A stretch of DNA of 64,000 nt, taken from assembly GCF_004103715.1 (NCBI RefSeq), contig NZ_CP035282.1:3620501-3684500 (forward strand), in the 5' to 3' direction. The DNA comes from Acidilutibacter cellobiosedens (lineage in GTDB: Bacteria > Bacillota > Clostridia > Tissierellales > Acidilutibacteraceae). How positions within the stretch are numbered: the first letter of the stretch is position 1; the number at the start of each line of letters is the position of its first letter. The notes under the pieces were generated by a model. It was not told where the DNA came from. It saw only the letters and a list, made by a program, of their open reading frames with translations, and searched no databases. Positions 44,402 to 53,657 of this stretch are shown here, one piece after another. The position numbers were made by a program, and so were the translations under genes.

Positions 44402-45601
44402 CTATATCCACACTTCATTAAGGGCTCTCAAAATATTTCCAGAAAGTATTTTCTCAATATCACTGTCAGAATAATTTTCCTTAACCAACCACCTTAAAAT
44501 ATTTTTTGAAGTTTCCGTAGGATTTTCTAACCCTTTTACATATTCTACTTCATTATAGTCATGAGTGCCTTGAGTACTCTTTGTTGACAGATGACCCGCA
44601 TAGGCATGATGAAGCCCAACATGATCTCCATATAGAGTATCCGGCCCAAAGGCTACATGATCAACTCCCACAAGATTCTTTACATATTCAAAATGCTCCA
44701 TAAAGGAAACTATGGAGTGTTCCCTGTTGTTATAAGTTAAGGTAGTATGAGGTGCCGCTTCAATTCCTATTACTCCGCCCTTTTCAGCACATGCTTTTAA
44801 TACTTCATCCGGAAATAACCTTCTGCTCTCCCATAAAGCTCTTGCCCCTACATGAGTTAAAAATATGGGTTTTTGGCTTGCCTCAATTACATCAAGAGTA
44901 GTCTGCACTCCGCAGTGAGAACAATCTATGGCTATTCCAACCTTATTCATTCTCTCCACTGCTCGCTTTCCAAAAGCAGTCAATCCTCCGTCTCGATCCT
45001 CTTTAAGCCCGGAACCCAAACCGTTAGCTTCACTATATGCAACTCCCATGAGCCTAACCCCAAATCCATAGAGTATATCTATTCTATCAAGCTCGTTTTC
45101 TATCATGGCGGCTCCTTCAATACTTGGTATAAGAGCTATTTTTCCTTCTCTATGAGCCCTAATTATATCATCTACTTTTTCACACCTTATTACAAAATCC
45201 TGGTGGGCAAGGTCGCAAAGCCTTATTCCTAAGTCATAAAGCACTTCGTCCCATTTCCATCCGCTTTTAGATGTTATTGTACATGTACCGTCCATCATAT
45301 TATCAAATACGGCATCCAAATAAGAATGAGATAAGGCTTCATAAGCAGCTCTTTCTCTTCCTTCTCTGGCGTATTCATCTAATTTGGTTAAATCCTTTGG
45401 AAATAACACCGGATGTTCATGTAAAGATATAATGATAAGATCTTTTGCAAGTTTTTTTACCCTTTTTTCCTCATCTTCCGAAAGAGGCACCAAATATTCT
45501 TCAACTCTGTTTAGTCCGTCACAAAGCTCAAAGTGTTTATAGTCTTCAGGTCCAAGGTAGTCGTATGCCTTGTAACCCTTGTATGCTGACTTAATACCCA
45601 T
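44402..45601 (-). CDS. M19 family (renal dipeptidase-like) dipeptidase
   Basis: 399 aa. Family members hydrolyse dipeptides and accept a D residue at the C-terminal position. Seen: SIEGAAMIE (bridging Glu), IDCSHCG and FLTHVGARAL (His ligands), VAFGPDTLYGD (Asp). The first ligand pair, normally HxD, reads HEH in IISLHEHPVLF. No signal peptide, so it acts in the cytoplasm on imported peptides. GGAGG before the ATG; 29 bp after the binding-protein gene. Confidence 0.88.
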   Translation of the reverse strand: MGIKSAYKGYKAYDYLGPEDYKHFELCDGLNRVEEYLVPLSEDEEKRVKKLAKDLIIISLHEHPVLFPKDLTKLDEYAREGRERAAYEALSHSYLDAVFDNMMDGTCTITSKSGWKWDEVLYDLGIRLCDLAHQDFVIRCEKVDDIIRAHREGKIALIPSIEGAAMIENELDRIDILYGFGVRLMGVAYSEANGLGSGLKEDRDGGLTAFGKRAVERMNKVGIAIDCSHCGVQTTLDVIEASQKPIFLTHVGARALWESRRLFPDEVLKACAEKGGVIGIEAAPHTTLTYNNREHSIVSFMEHFEYVKNLVGVDHVAFGPDTLYGDHVGLHHAYAGHLSTKSTQGTHDYNEVEYVKGLENPTETSKNILRWLVKENYSDSDIEKILSGNILRALNEVWI

Positions 45602-45630
45602 TTATCCTTCCTCCTTGTTGTTTTTTATAT

Positions 45631-47265
45631 CTACTTTTTATATACCTGACAAAGTGACTGAGGATCCACAAGTCCTTTTAAATCACTTGGGAATAACTTA
45701 AAACCATCAAAGGCATTGGAATATGCAAAATTATACTCCTGAACATATAAAGGAACAACTGGAACTTCCTTGATAAATTCTTCCTGGAATAAATCCATAT
45801 TCTTATCAATATCTGCTTGAGTCGCAGCAAATTTTGATCCTTCCATATATTCATCCAGTTTAGGATTGTTGAGGCCCATGAAGTTAAGCTGAGCTGTTGA
45901 ATGGAACAGTGTATACATGCTATCAAACACATCTTCGATTATTCCCCAGCCGCCCAAGTTAATATCAAATTTCTTTTGATTAAATACAAGATCGCTGTAA
46001 GTTGATTTTTCAAGAGGTTTTAATTTCAATTCAATTCCTACATCCTTTAAATTTGATACCAATATTTGTGCCGTCTTATCCAAATACATGTCATTACCAT
46101 CATACATAAGTTCAAGAGATACATTTTTACCTGATGGAGAGTTTAATATTCCATCTCCGTCCGAATCCTTATACCCTGCATCAGATAGTGTTTTCTTAGA
46201 CGTTTCCACATCAAACTGAGGTAATACAAATTCATCTTTTTGATATTCTTTATATACCGGCGAAATTGGTCCCGGCATTGTCATGCCATCACCTTCTAAG
46301 GCCATAGTAATGATTTTTTCACGATCAATTGCTTCCGAAATTGCTTTTCTTACTGCATTATCCTTTAAGAATTCATTCGTATAGTTAAACCCTATATACA
46401 CGTATCCTAAGCTCGGTGTCTTAGCTACAGTAAAATCTTTATTGTTTGATAATTCTGCAGCAGCAGAATGAGGAATATCCTTGGCAGTCAAATCTATTTC
46501 ACCTGTTTTTAATGCAAGTACCATTGTGTTTATGTCCGGATATATTCTGAAAGTAACTTTATCAAGATATGGTTTCCCTTCCGGGGAACCAAACCATTCA
46601 TCCACTCTTTCTAAAGTATAATATTGACCCTTTTCATAGGATGAAAGTTTATAAGGCCCTAACCCTACAGGTTGTTCATTTGCATAAGTTTTAGGATCCT
46701 CTACTTTTTCCCAAATATGTTTCGGCACTATTCTCTGCCAAAATCCGAGAGTCGTAATAAAGCCGGGGTAAGGTTGCTTCAGCTGATAAACTATTGTCAA
46801 ATCATCTGGAGTTTTAACTGATACAACTTGATCAAACACATCTGCCTGCCATTGTAATTTATACTCATACAATATATCTCCTGTAAATTTCACATCTGCT
46901 GACGTAAGAGGCTCTCCATCCTGCCATTTCAATCCGTCTTTGAGCTTAACCGTAACTGTTTTGCCATCTTCAGAAGTGGTTATACTTTCAGCAATATACG
47001 GTACTTTCTCTGCCTTTTCATTCATTATCATTAAAGTAGGATAGATGTTGTTAAGAATCCATGATCCTACCCTGTCATTAGATACTAAAGGATTAAGCAT
47101 ATCTACATCCGTAGTTATACCTACTTTCAATTCTCCTCCAAATTTGCTTTCTGCTTGTCCCCCATTTTCAGAGCCCTCAGTATCAGGCGGACTGTTATCT
47201 TTAGAACAAGCAGTTATAGAAAATATCATTACAAGTATCAACAAAAGTGCAACTAATTTTTTCAT
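45631..47265 (-). CDS. Peptide ABC transporter binding lipoprotein (OppA/DppA type)
   Basis: 544 aa, solute-binding family 5. Lipoprotein signal ending SITAC (Cys20). ADVKFTGDILYEYK and QPVGLGPYKLSSYEKGQYY are the family's usual blocks, and FDINLGGWG near residue 440 is typical of dipeptide/oligopeptide binders. It delivers peptides to OppBC. Its ATG overlaps the deacylase stop by four bases. The gene sits apart from the permease genes but in the same operon. Confidence 0.92.
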   Translation of the reverse strand: MKKLVALLLILVMIFSITACSKDNSPPDTEGSENGGQAESKFGGELKVGITTDVDMLNPLVSNDRVGSWILNNIYPTLMIMNEKAEKVPYIAESITTSEDGKTVTVKLKDGLKWQDGEPLTSADVKFTGDILYEYKLQWQADVFDQVVSVKTPDDLTIVYQLKQPYPGFITTLGFWQRIVPKHIWEKVEDPKTYANEQPVGLGPYKLSSYEKGQYYTLERVDEWFGSPEGKPYLDKVTFRIYPDINTMVLALKTGEIDLTAKDIPHSAAAELSNNKDFTVAKTPSLGYVYIGFNYTNEFLKDNAVRKAISEAIDREKIITMALEGDGMTMPGPISPVYKEYQKDEFVLPQFDVETSKKTLSDAGYKDSDGDGILNSPSGKNVSLELMYDGNDMYLDKTAQILVSNLKDVGIELKLKPLEKSTYSDLVFNQKKFDINLGGWGIIEDVFDSMYTLFHSTAQLNFMGLNNPKLDEYMEGSKFAATQADIDKNMDLFQEEFIKEVPVVPLYVQEYNFAYSNAFDGFKLFPSDLKGLVDPQSLCQVYKK

Positions 47266-48890
47266 ATTTTAATCTCCTCCTCATTTTTTAATATTACTTT
47301 ACCTGGATATGATTCCAGTACTTTACCTTTATTTAATGCTATTTTACCGTTTACAATAACATATTCCACACCGTCGGCAGTTTTTAAAGGATCCTTATAA
47401 TCTATCTCATCAGGATTGGGATAATAATATTTACCTATATTTATTATAGAGATATCAGCATCCTTACCTTCCGTTAACAATCCCTTATTCTTGATCCTGA
47501 ACTGCTGAGCAGGCAGACTTGTCACTCTTTTTACTATTTCTTCTATTTTAATGCCTCCTTCTAAATACATATTAAAGAATATTGGAAAGGCTCCTCTTCT
47601 TTGAAGCTCATACCATGCATAGGGATCGTCTACTTCGCCAAATATTGTATCTGAACCAACCATTACTAAAGGGTTGTCAAGAATATTTTTTTCGTGAGTC
47701 TTATATGGAAAATCTCCCCTTACAGGGCCTCCCAACCAAAATGTGATGTTATCATTGTCATCTGCCAAGAGATCCAAAACCAAATCATCGGAATCTATCC
47801 CTTTTTCTGCAGCTATATCCTTAACGCTTCTATTCTCCAATTCCGGATTATCAGTATTTATAATTATGATGTTGCTCTTATCTTCTCCAAACAGGGATTC
47901 ATCTTTCATGATTTCTTTTCTTCCTTCTTCCGTCTTCAAGGCAGCTTTTACACCTTCAATTCCCAAATCAAACAGTTTTGACGATGTTGCCATAATAAAT
48001 TGTATAAGTCTGTCTTTTCTTGTACAATGTCCCGTACTTCTGGGAATAGTATCAGCAGCTATTTCTACCTTATTGTTCCTTGCCTCAAGGATTAAATCAA
48101 AGGCTTCAGGAACTGTAGGAGTCAAATGGGACACCTGAACTCTTACTCCCGATTCTTGTCCAATTTTTATTGCTTCTTTTACTGCTTCTTTAACTCCTAA
48201 ATAATACCTGATATGAGATGCATATATACCATCGTATTCTTTTATAATCTTTGCGACTTCTATTAGCTCCTCCGTATCCGCATATCTGCTTGGTATATAG
48301 GAAAGACCTGTCGATATCCCAAAGGCACCCTGCTCCATCCCTTCTCTTACTAATCTTTCTATTTCTTTTCCTTCTTCGAGAGTGGGCTTCCTATCCTTTG
48401 AACCGCCCATAACACTCCATCTGATAGTTCCATGACCCAATAAGAAACCCATATTTATGTTTGTGCCTTTTCTGGTTACGCAATCAGCATATTCGGAAAA
48501 ATTGTTCCATTTGGGATTATCTCTATTGTATTTTTCAACGGTTTCTTGAGCAATCAGTCCGTTCTTATACATATATTCATATATATTGCTTGAACTATAG
48601 GGAGTTATGGAATGACCGCAATTCCCACTAATAATCGTCGTTACTCCCTGTTTCAAGAAAACTTCAAATTTATTATCATTCAACACTATAAGCTCTTCAT
48701 GGACATGAGGATCAATAAACCCGGGAGACACAAGATTTCCTTCAGCATCAATGATTTTATCGGCATCTCCCGAAACAGTACTTCCCACTTTTATAATTTT
48801 TCCGTTTTTAATACCTACATCTCCATAAAATCCCGGATTACCGGAACCATCCACTATAAAACCGTTCTTTATAATCAAATCATATTTCAT
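47262..48890 (-). CDS. N-acyl-D-amino-acid deacylase family protein
   Basis: 542 aa. VSPGFIDPHVHEEL gives the HxH metal pair; TTIISGNCGHSITPYS includes the bridging Cys of D-aminoacylases; then ASHIRYYLG, QVSHLTP and MVGSDTIFG (Asp). It should hydrolyse N-acyl-D-amino acids, or closely related N-acyl D-peptides, to free D-amino acids. Downstream of the racemase by two bases; AGGAGG before the ATG. Confidence 0.87.
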   Translation of the reverse strand: MKYDLIIKNGFIVDGSGNPGFYGDVGIKNGKIIKVGSTVSGDADKIIDAEGNLVSPGFIDPHVHEELIVLNDNKFEVFLKQGVTTIISGNCGHSITPYSSSNIYEYMYKNGLIAQETVEKYNRDNPKWNNFSEYADCVTRKGTNINMGFLLGHGTIRWSVMGGSKDRKPTLEEGKEIERLVREGMEQGAFGISTGLSYIPSRYADTEELIEVAKIIKEYDGIYASHIRYYLGVKEAVKEAIKIGQESGVRVQVSHLTPTVPEAFDLILEARNNKVEIAADTIPRSTGHCTRKDRLIQFIMATSSKLFDLGIEGVKAALKTEEGRKEIMKDESLFGEDKSNIIIINTDNPELENRSVKDIAAEKGIDSDDLVLDLLADDNDNITFWLGGPVRGDFPYKTHEKNILDNPLVMVGSDTIFGEVDDPYAWYELQRRGAFPIFFNMYLEGGIKIEEIVKRVTSLPAQQFRIKNKGLLTEGKDADISIINIGKYYYPNPDEIDYKDPLKTADGVEYVIVNGKIALNKGKVLESYPGKVILKNEEEIKI

Positions 48891-48892
48891 TC

Positions 48893-49624
48893 TTATCGCC
48901 TCCTGGGAAATCCCTTAACAGCACCGTAAGTCTTGGGACTAAAAAATAATTTCGATTTAATTAAGGAATATAAATTATAAAGAGAAACTTTTGCGGCATT
49001 TACCACAGGGATATCGAGTTCTGAACTAAGTTCTTCGCTTATATCCATAAATGCCATAGACATACAGCCCAAAAGGAGGGAATCTGCTCCGTCTTTTTCC
49101 ACTGCTTCCCTGCAAAGTTTTAATATTATTCTTTTAGATTCTTCATAATTGGTATTGACATCCATTACCGTAAGGTTTGAACTTTTTATGGAAACTAATC
49201 TGCTTTCCAATCCCGCATCTCTTACCTGCTTTATATAACCATAATTAAATTCACTTCCTACTCCGATTATGGAAAACTTATCTCCTAACATTGCAGCAGC
49301 ATGTATAGATACTTCCCCGGGACCTACTACAGGTATATCTACCATTTCCCGTGCTGCAATAATACCGGGATCTCCGAAACATCCTAAAACGACTCCGTCA
49401 TATCCATCATTCTCAGCTTTGGCAATTCCCTTAATTACTCCAGGTATAGACAAATATTCATCATAAAAGGATTCAATAGAGTCCGGTCCTTCATCTACTT
49501 CTCCGATATCCACTTTCATATCCGGCGGTGCTATTTTCCTTAAAATCCCCAACCTTCTGTTAAGTTCTTCGGTACCCAATTCCGTTTGGGAAAGAGTTCC
49601 CGGTACAATATACAAGACTTTCAC
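48893..49624 (-). CDS. Asp/Glu/hydantoin racemase family protein
   Basis: 243 aa. The two catalytic cysteines are in VVLGCFGDPGI and LLLGCMSMAF, one in each half, as in hydantoin and aspartate/glutamate racemases. GPGEVSIHAAAMLG and IIGVGSEFNYGY are close to the hydantoin racemase branch. Start GTG after GGGAGG. In the operon it would interconvert D and L forms of the released amino acid derivative. Confidence 0.83.
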   Translation of the reverse strand: MKVLYIVPGTLSQTELGTEELNRRLGILRKIAPPDMKVDIGEVDEGPDSIESFYDEYLSIPGVIKGIAKAENDGYDGVVLGCFGDPGIIAAREMVDIPVVGPGEVSIHAAAMLGDKFSIIGVGSEFNYGYIKQVRDAGLESRLVSIKSSNLTVMDVNTNYEESKRIILKLCREAVEKDGADSLLLGCMSMAFMDISEELSSELDIPVVNAAKVSLYNLYSLIKSKLFFSPKTYGAVKGFPRRR

Positions 49625-49639
49625 TATTTTTACCTCCCA

Positions 49640-50785
49640 TCATACATATACAATTAAATCTTCTAATTTTTTGCTGTATTTCGTAAGCAATAAAGGTTCT
49701 CCATCTGTTACAGCAACTGTATCAGAATGTCTAAACCCGGAGAGACCTTCTATATATATTCCCGGTTCACTGGACAACACCATTCCCGGTTTGATAATTG
49801 TAGGATCTCCTTCATCAACCCAGGGAGTCTCGTGTTCGCCAAGGCCTTTGCCGTGACCGGTTCTATGCCTTATATAATCCCCATATCCATTTTCCCTAAT
49901 GAAGTCCATTACAGTTCTATCTATTTCACTGCAGGATTTTCCGGGAACCATCATGGTTGTAGCTAACTTTTGAGCTTGATATATTACATTAAATGCTTTT
50001 ATTTTATCCTTTGAAGGCTCTCCTACAAAACAAGTTCTTTCGGTTTCAGTTCTGTACCCCTTTACATTAGCGCCACAACTAAGCATTACTGTATCTCCTT
50101 TTTCGACCTTTCTATTGGAAGGAAGTCCATGAGGTAGTGCAGTCCGCCATCCTGTAGGCAGCAATGCTCCAACGGGTCCTCCTGGCACATATATCACTTC
50201 ATCAAGTTCATCAATCATTTTTTCTGTGGTCTTCTTTTCTAATTCACTTAATATCTCAAGTTCCGATACGCCCAATTTTAATGCCTCAAAACCTGCAGAT
50301 ACTGCATAATCAGAATAATATCCCGCAGATTTCAATAATTCTATTTCATAGGGAGATTTTATTATTCTCATATCATAAATTACATCTGAAACTTTTACTT
50401 CCTCAAATACTCCTGATAATTTCTTAAATAATTTGAAGTCGGTATTATCTACTCCAATTTTTTTTGTGTTGTTACCAAATTTTAATTCTTCTCCAATAAA
50501 TTCAAATACGCCCTTCTTACCGGGATATTCAAAATATGTTTTTACACTATCAACATTAGGAACTCGGGTTGCTTCATCTTTCTCAAGCATAGGAACAAAT
50601 AATTCAACCTTTCCGTCTGAATAAATAATATATGCAACAGGTCTTTCAGTCACAACATGATAAAATCCCATATAAAAAATATTGTAAGGATCTAATATCA
50701 TAAAAGCATCTAATAAATTATCATTCAGATATTTAACTATTTTCTCTTTTCGTTGTTTTATTTCATTTACAGGTATGCCCACCAA
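49640..50785 (-). CDS. M24 (pita-bread) peptidase-like protein, creatinase-type
   Basis: 381 aa. N-terminal creatinase domain (about 10-140), C-terminal pita-bread domain (about 145-381). The usual metal ligands of aminopeptidase P/prolidase are D, D, H, E, E. Here the first Asp site reads LSCGAN and the second TETERT. The His is kept in RTGHGKGLGEHE and the Glu in SSEPGIY, while the last reads FRHSDT instead of an R-E-D type. This resembles metal-free M24 relatives (creatinase, ectoine hydrolase) more than Xaa-Pro peptidases. Start is TTG at 50785 or GTG at 50782 (GGAG spacing favours the latter). Confidence 0.82.
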   Translation of the reverse strand: MVGIPVNEIKQRKEKIVKYLNDNLLDAFMILDPYNIFYMGFYHVVTERPVAYIIYSDGKVELFVPMLEKDEATRVPNVDSVKTYFEYPGKKGVFEFIGEELKFGNNTKKIGVDNTDFKLFKKLSGVFEEVKVSDVIYDMRIIKSPYEIELLKSAGYYSDYAVSAGFEALKLGVSELEILSELEKKTTEKMIDELDEVIYVPGGPVGALLPTGWRTALPHGLPSNRKVEKGDTVMLSCGANVKGYRTETERTCFVGEPSKDKIKAFNVIYQAQKLATTMMVPGKSCSEIDRTVMDFIRENGYGDYIRHRTGHGKGLGEHETPWVDEGDPTIIKPGMVLSSEPGIYIEGLSGFRHSDTVAVTDGEPLLLTKYSKKLEDLIVYV

Positions 50786-50803
50786 ATCATCTCCTTTTTT
50801 ACT

Positions 50804-51697
50804 CTATCTTTCTCTTAACTTTGGATTCAACGCTTCTCTTATTCCCATTCCCAGAAAATTAAATGATATTACGAAAAACATTATAGCCAAACTTGGAAAA
50901 AGGGAAAACCACCAAGCCGATACAAAAGCTCCACTTCTATGAGCATTCTGTAATATTCTCCCCCAGCTCCATGTAATGGGATCCCCCAGCCCAAGAAAGC
51001 TGAGTCCTGACTCCGTCAATATTGATGTAGCAATTATTAGAGTCAAATTAACTAATATAGGCGCACTTGCATTAACCAAGACATGTTTTATCAATATTCT
51101 TCGTGTTCTTATTCCCAGAGATTTTGCTGCTTCAATATATTGCATATTTGAAACCTCTAACGTAGCAGCTTTCGTAATTCGGGCCAATGAAGGCCAACTG
51201 AATAATCCTATAACAACTGCCACTTTATTAATTCCATTCCCCACTACGGCCGCTATTATTATCATCAGCGGAAGTACAGGAATGGTAAGGAAAATGTCGG
51301 TAATTCCCATAGCCACAGTAGATATAGGGCCTTTAAAATATCCTGAAACAAGGCCTATGGGAACTCCGATGAATATTGAAACAATAACTGCAATAAACCC
51401 AACTTTTATTGAAGATCTTGCTCCCCATACAACTTCGGAAAAAATATCCAAGCCCATTGAATCAGTTCCAAATATATGTTGAGGAGAGGGGGAAAGAAGT
51501 ATATCCTCAGCATTTCCATAACCTTCTGCAGGCTCAGCTATATAAGGAGCAAGTATTGCAACCATAAAGACAATCATAACACCTATAAATCCTATTACTC
51601 CTATTTTATGTTTAAAGAATATCTTCAAAGTCTTTTTCCAGTTGCCACTTTTCTTTGAAGAAAATCCTTTGATCTTTTTTTCCTTTATACATTCCAT
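50804..51697 (-). CDS. oppC: Peptide ABC transporter permease (OppC/DppC type)
   Basis: 297 aa, an N-terminal charged tail and six membrane helices. HIFGTDSMGLDIFSEVVWGA and the EAA loop EAAKSLGIRTRRILIKHVL identify OppC/DppC. Together with OppB it forms the import channel. 11 bp after oppB. Confidence 0.93.
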   Translation of the reverse strand: MECIKEKKIKGFSSKKSGNWKKTLKIFFKHKIGVIGFIGVMIVFMVAILAPYIAEPAEGYGNAEDILLSPSPQHIFGTDSMGLDIFSEVVWGARSSIKVGFIAVIVSIFIGVPIGLVSGYFKGPISTVAMGITDIFLTIPVLPLMIIIAAVVGNGINKVAVVIGLFSWPSLARITKAATLEVSNMQYIEAAKSLGIRTRRILIKHVLVNASAPILVNLTLIIATSILTESGLSFLGLGDPITWSWGRILQNAHRSGAFVSAWWFSLFPSLAIMFFVISFNFLGMGIREALNPKLRER

Positions 51698-51708
51698 CTC
51701 TTTACCTC

Positions 51709-52665
51709 CTACTCCAACTTAATTCTTGGGTCTAAATATGCACATACAATATCAGCAATTATATTCATCATTATTACACTAAAGGCAAGTACAATAAACG
51801 CGCCCTGAAGAACTGGAAAGTCCTGCTGGCCAACTGCATCATATATCATTCTTCCTACTCCCGGATAAGCATATACTGTCTCTGTAAGGACAGCTCCTCC
51901 AACCATGCTTCCAAAGAGCATTCCCGCAACAGTTACAGTAGGAATCATCGCATTCCTTGCTGCATGTTTCCATATGGTTCTTCTTTCTTTCATTCCCTTG
52001 GACCGAGCTGTCCTTATATAATCTTCACTCATTATATCCACTATGCTTGCCCTGGAATAAAGAACATAGTTTGCCAAGTTAATCAATGTGAGAGTAAGAA
52101 CAGGAAGTACCATGTGCTTTATTATATCTACATATAATTCCTTTCCGCCTAACCCCGGAGTAAATGCTCCTCCTATAGGGAATATAGGTATTTTGTATCC
52201 AAATAAATATAGTAAGGATATGCTTAGCCATGGAACAAATATGGATACACCCAGTATTGTAATTGCATTCACAATTTGATCAAATATGCTTCCCTTTTTA
52301 TATCCCGAATAGATTCCCAATGGTATTCCTATAAACATTGTTATTATTTGAGAAGCAATCATTAATATTAATGTCCATGGTAATCTGCTCATTATAATTT
52401 TCGATACGGGCTGTTTATATATAAAGGACATCCCTAAATCTCCATGAACAAGATGTTTAAGATATAAAAAGTATTGAACTGTCAGCGGTTTGTCAAGACC
52501 AAAGTCTTGCAAGAGTCTTAATCTTGCTTCCTCAGTCATCCTTGGATCTATAAGCATTGTAGTAGGATCTCCAGGCATCAACCGTAAAATAAGGAAAGTC
52601 AAACTAACTGATATAAAAAAAGTTATAAATCCTTTAAAAAGTCTCTTTCTAATATACCTCAGCAA
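51709..52665 (-). CDS. oppB: Peptide ABC transporter permease (OppB/DppB type)
   Basis: 318 aa with six membrane helices. RLMPGDPTTMLIDPRMTEEA and the EAA loop RTARSKGMKERRTIWKHAAR are characteristic. It starts within the last seven bases of the upstream ATPase gene. Confidence 0.93.
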   Translation of the reverse strand: MLRYIRKRLFKGFITFFISVSLTFLILRLMPGDPTTMLIDPRMTEEARLRLLQDFGLDKPLTVQYFLYLKHLVHGDLGMSFIYKQPVSKIIMSRLPWTLILMIASQIITMFIGIPLGIYSGYKKGSIFDQIVNAITILGVSIFVPWLSISLLYLFGYKIPIFPIGGAFTPGLGGKELYVDIIKHMVLPVLTLTLINLANYVLYSRASIVDIMSEDYIRTARSKGMKERRTIWKHAARNAMIPTVTVAGMLFGSMVGGAVLTETVYAYPGVGRMIYDAVGQQDFPVLQGAFIVLAFSVIMMNIIADIVCAYLDPRIKLE

Positions 52666-53651
52666 TTTTCTCCCTCCCCTTTAGAATAAATATGGCATCG
52701 TATTAAATGTCCATCGTAATTTTTTAACTTCGGGTGAACTTCTCTACATATATCCATGCATTCAGGACACCTTGTACTAAACTTACAACCTTTAGGAGGA
52801 TTACTGGGACTTGGTATATCTCCCTTCAGTATTATTTTATCTCCTTTAAAAGTAGGATCAGGTATTGGTATAGCAGATATCAATGCCTTCGTATAAGGAT
52901 GCATAGAATTGTTAAATATATCATCCTTTGAAGCAAATTCCATTATTTCACCCAGATACATTACTAATATTCGGTCACTGAGATACTTAACAATACTAAG
53001 ATCATGAGCAATAAATATATAAGTAAGGCCTAATTCATCCTTTAAATCATTAAAAAGATTTAATATCTGAGATTGTACTGAAACATCTAAAGCTGATACA
53101 GGCTCATCCGCAATTATTATTTCCGGATTTAACGCTAATGCTCTCGCAATTCCAATCCTCTGTCTTTGTCCTCCGCTAAATTCATGAGGATATCTATAAA
53201 AATAATTTTGGTCTAATCCGACTTTATCCAATATTTCTTCAGCCATTCTTTTTCTACTGTTTTTATCAAATAACTTATGTTCATTCATAGGTTCTATTAT
53301 GCAGTCACCAACAGACATTCTTGGATTTAAAGATGCATAGGGATCCTGAAATATCATCTGCATGTCTCGTCTTATCTTTCTCAGGTTTTCTCCTTCCATC
53401 TTCGTAATATCTTTGTTTCTATATATTATTTGTCCCGAAGTAGGCTCAATAAGCCTTAATATACTCCTTCCTGCAGTGGATTTTCCCGATCCGCTTTCTC
53501 CCACAACTCCAAGAGTTTCACCTTTGTAAAGGTCAAAAGAAATATCATCAACGGCTTTGATATTTCCTGAAATTCTTCCAAACATCCCTTTCTTTATAGG
53601 AAAATATTTTTTCAAATTTTTGACTTCAAGTATTTTTTCCATAAATTCCAC
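52659..53651 (-). CDS. oppF: Peptide ABC transporter ATPase (OppF/DppF type)
   Basis: 330 aa. Walker A GESGSGKST, Q-loop IFQDPYASLNPRMSVGDC, signature FSGGQRQRIGIARAL, Walker B IIADEPVSALDVS. The C-terminal CKFSTRCPECMDICREVHP, with its Cys residues, is the oligopeptide-transporter extension. Works with OppD on OppBC. Six bases after oppD. Confidence 0.93.
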   Translation of the reverse strand: MEFMEKILEVKNLKKYFPIKKGMFGRISGNIKAVDDISFDLYKGETLGVVGESGSGKSTAGRSILRLIEPTSGQIIYRNKDITKMEGENLRKIRRDMQMIFQDPYASLNPRMSVGDCIIEPMNEHKLFDKNSRKRMAEEILDKVGLDQNYFYRYPHEFSGGQRQRIGIARALALNPEIIIADEPVSALDVSVQSQILNLFNDLKDELGLTYIFIAHDLSIVKYLSDRILVMYLGEIMEFASKDDIFNNSMHPYTKALISAIPIPDPTFKGDKIILKGDIPSPSNPPKGCKFSTRCPECMDICREVHPKLKNYDGHLIRCHIYSKGEGENC

Positions 53652-53657
53652 CTACCT

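Noticed and set aside
50976-51482. 168-codon ORF opposite oppC
   Set aside because: Antisense to a clear permease gene, low-complexity Ile/Thr/Pro translation, no start signals.
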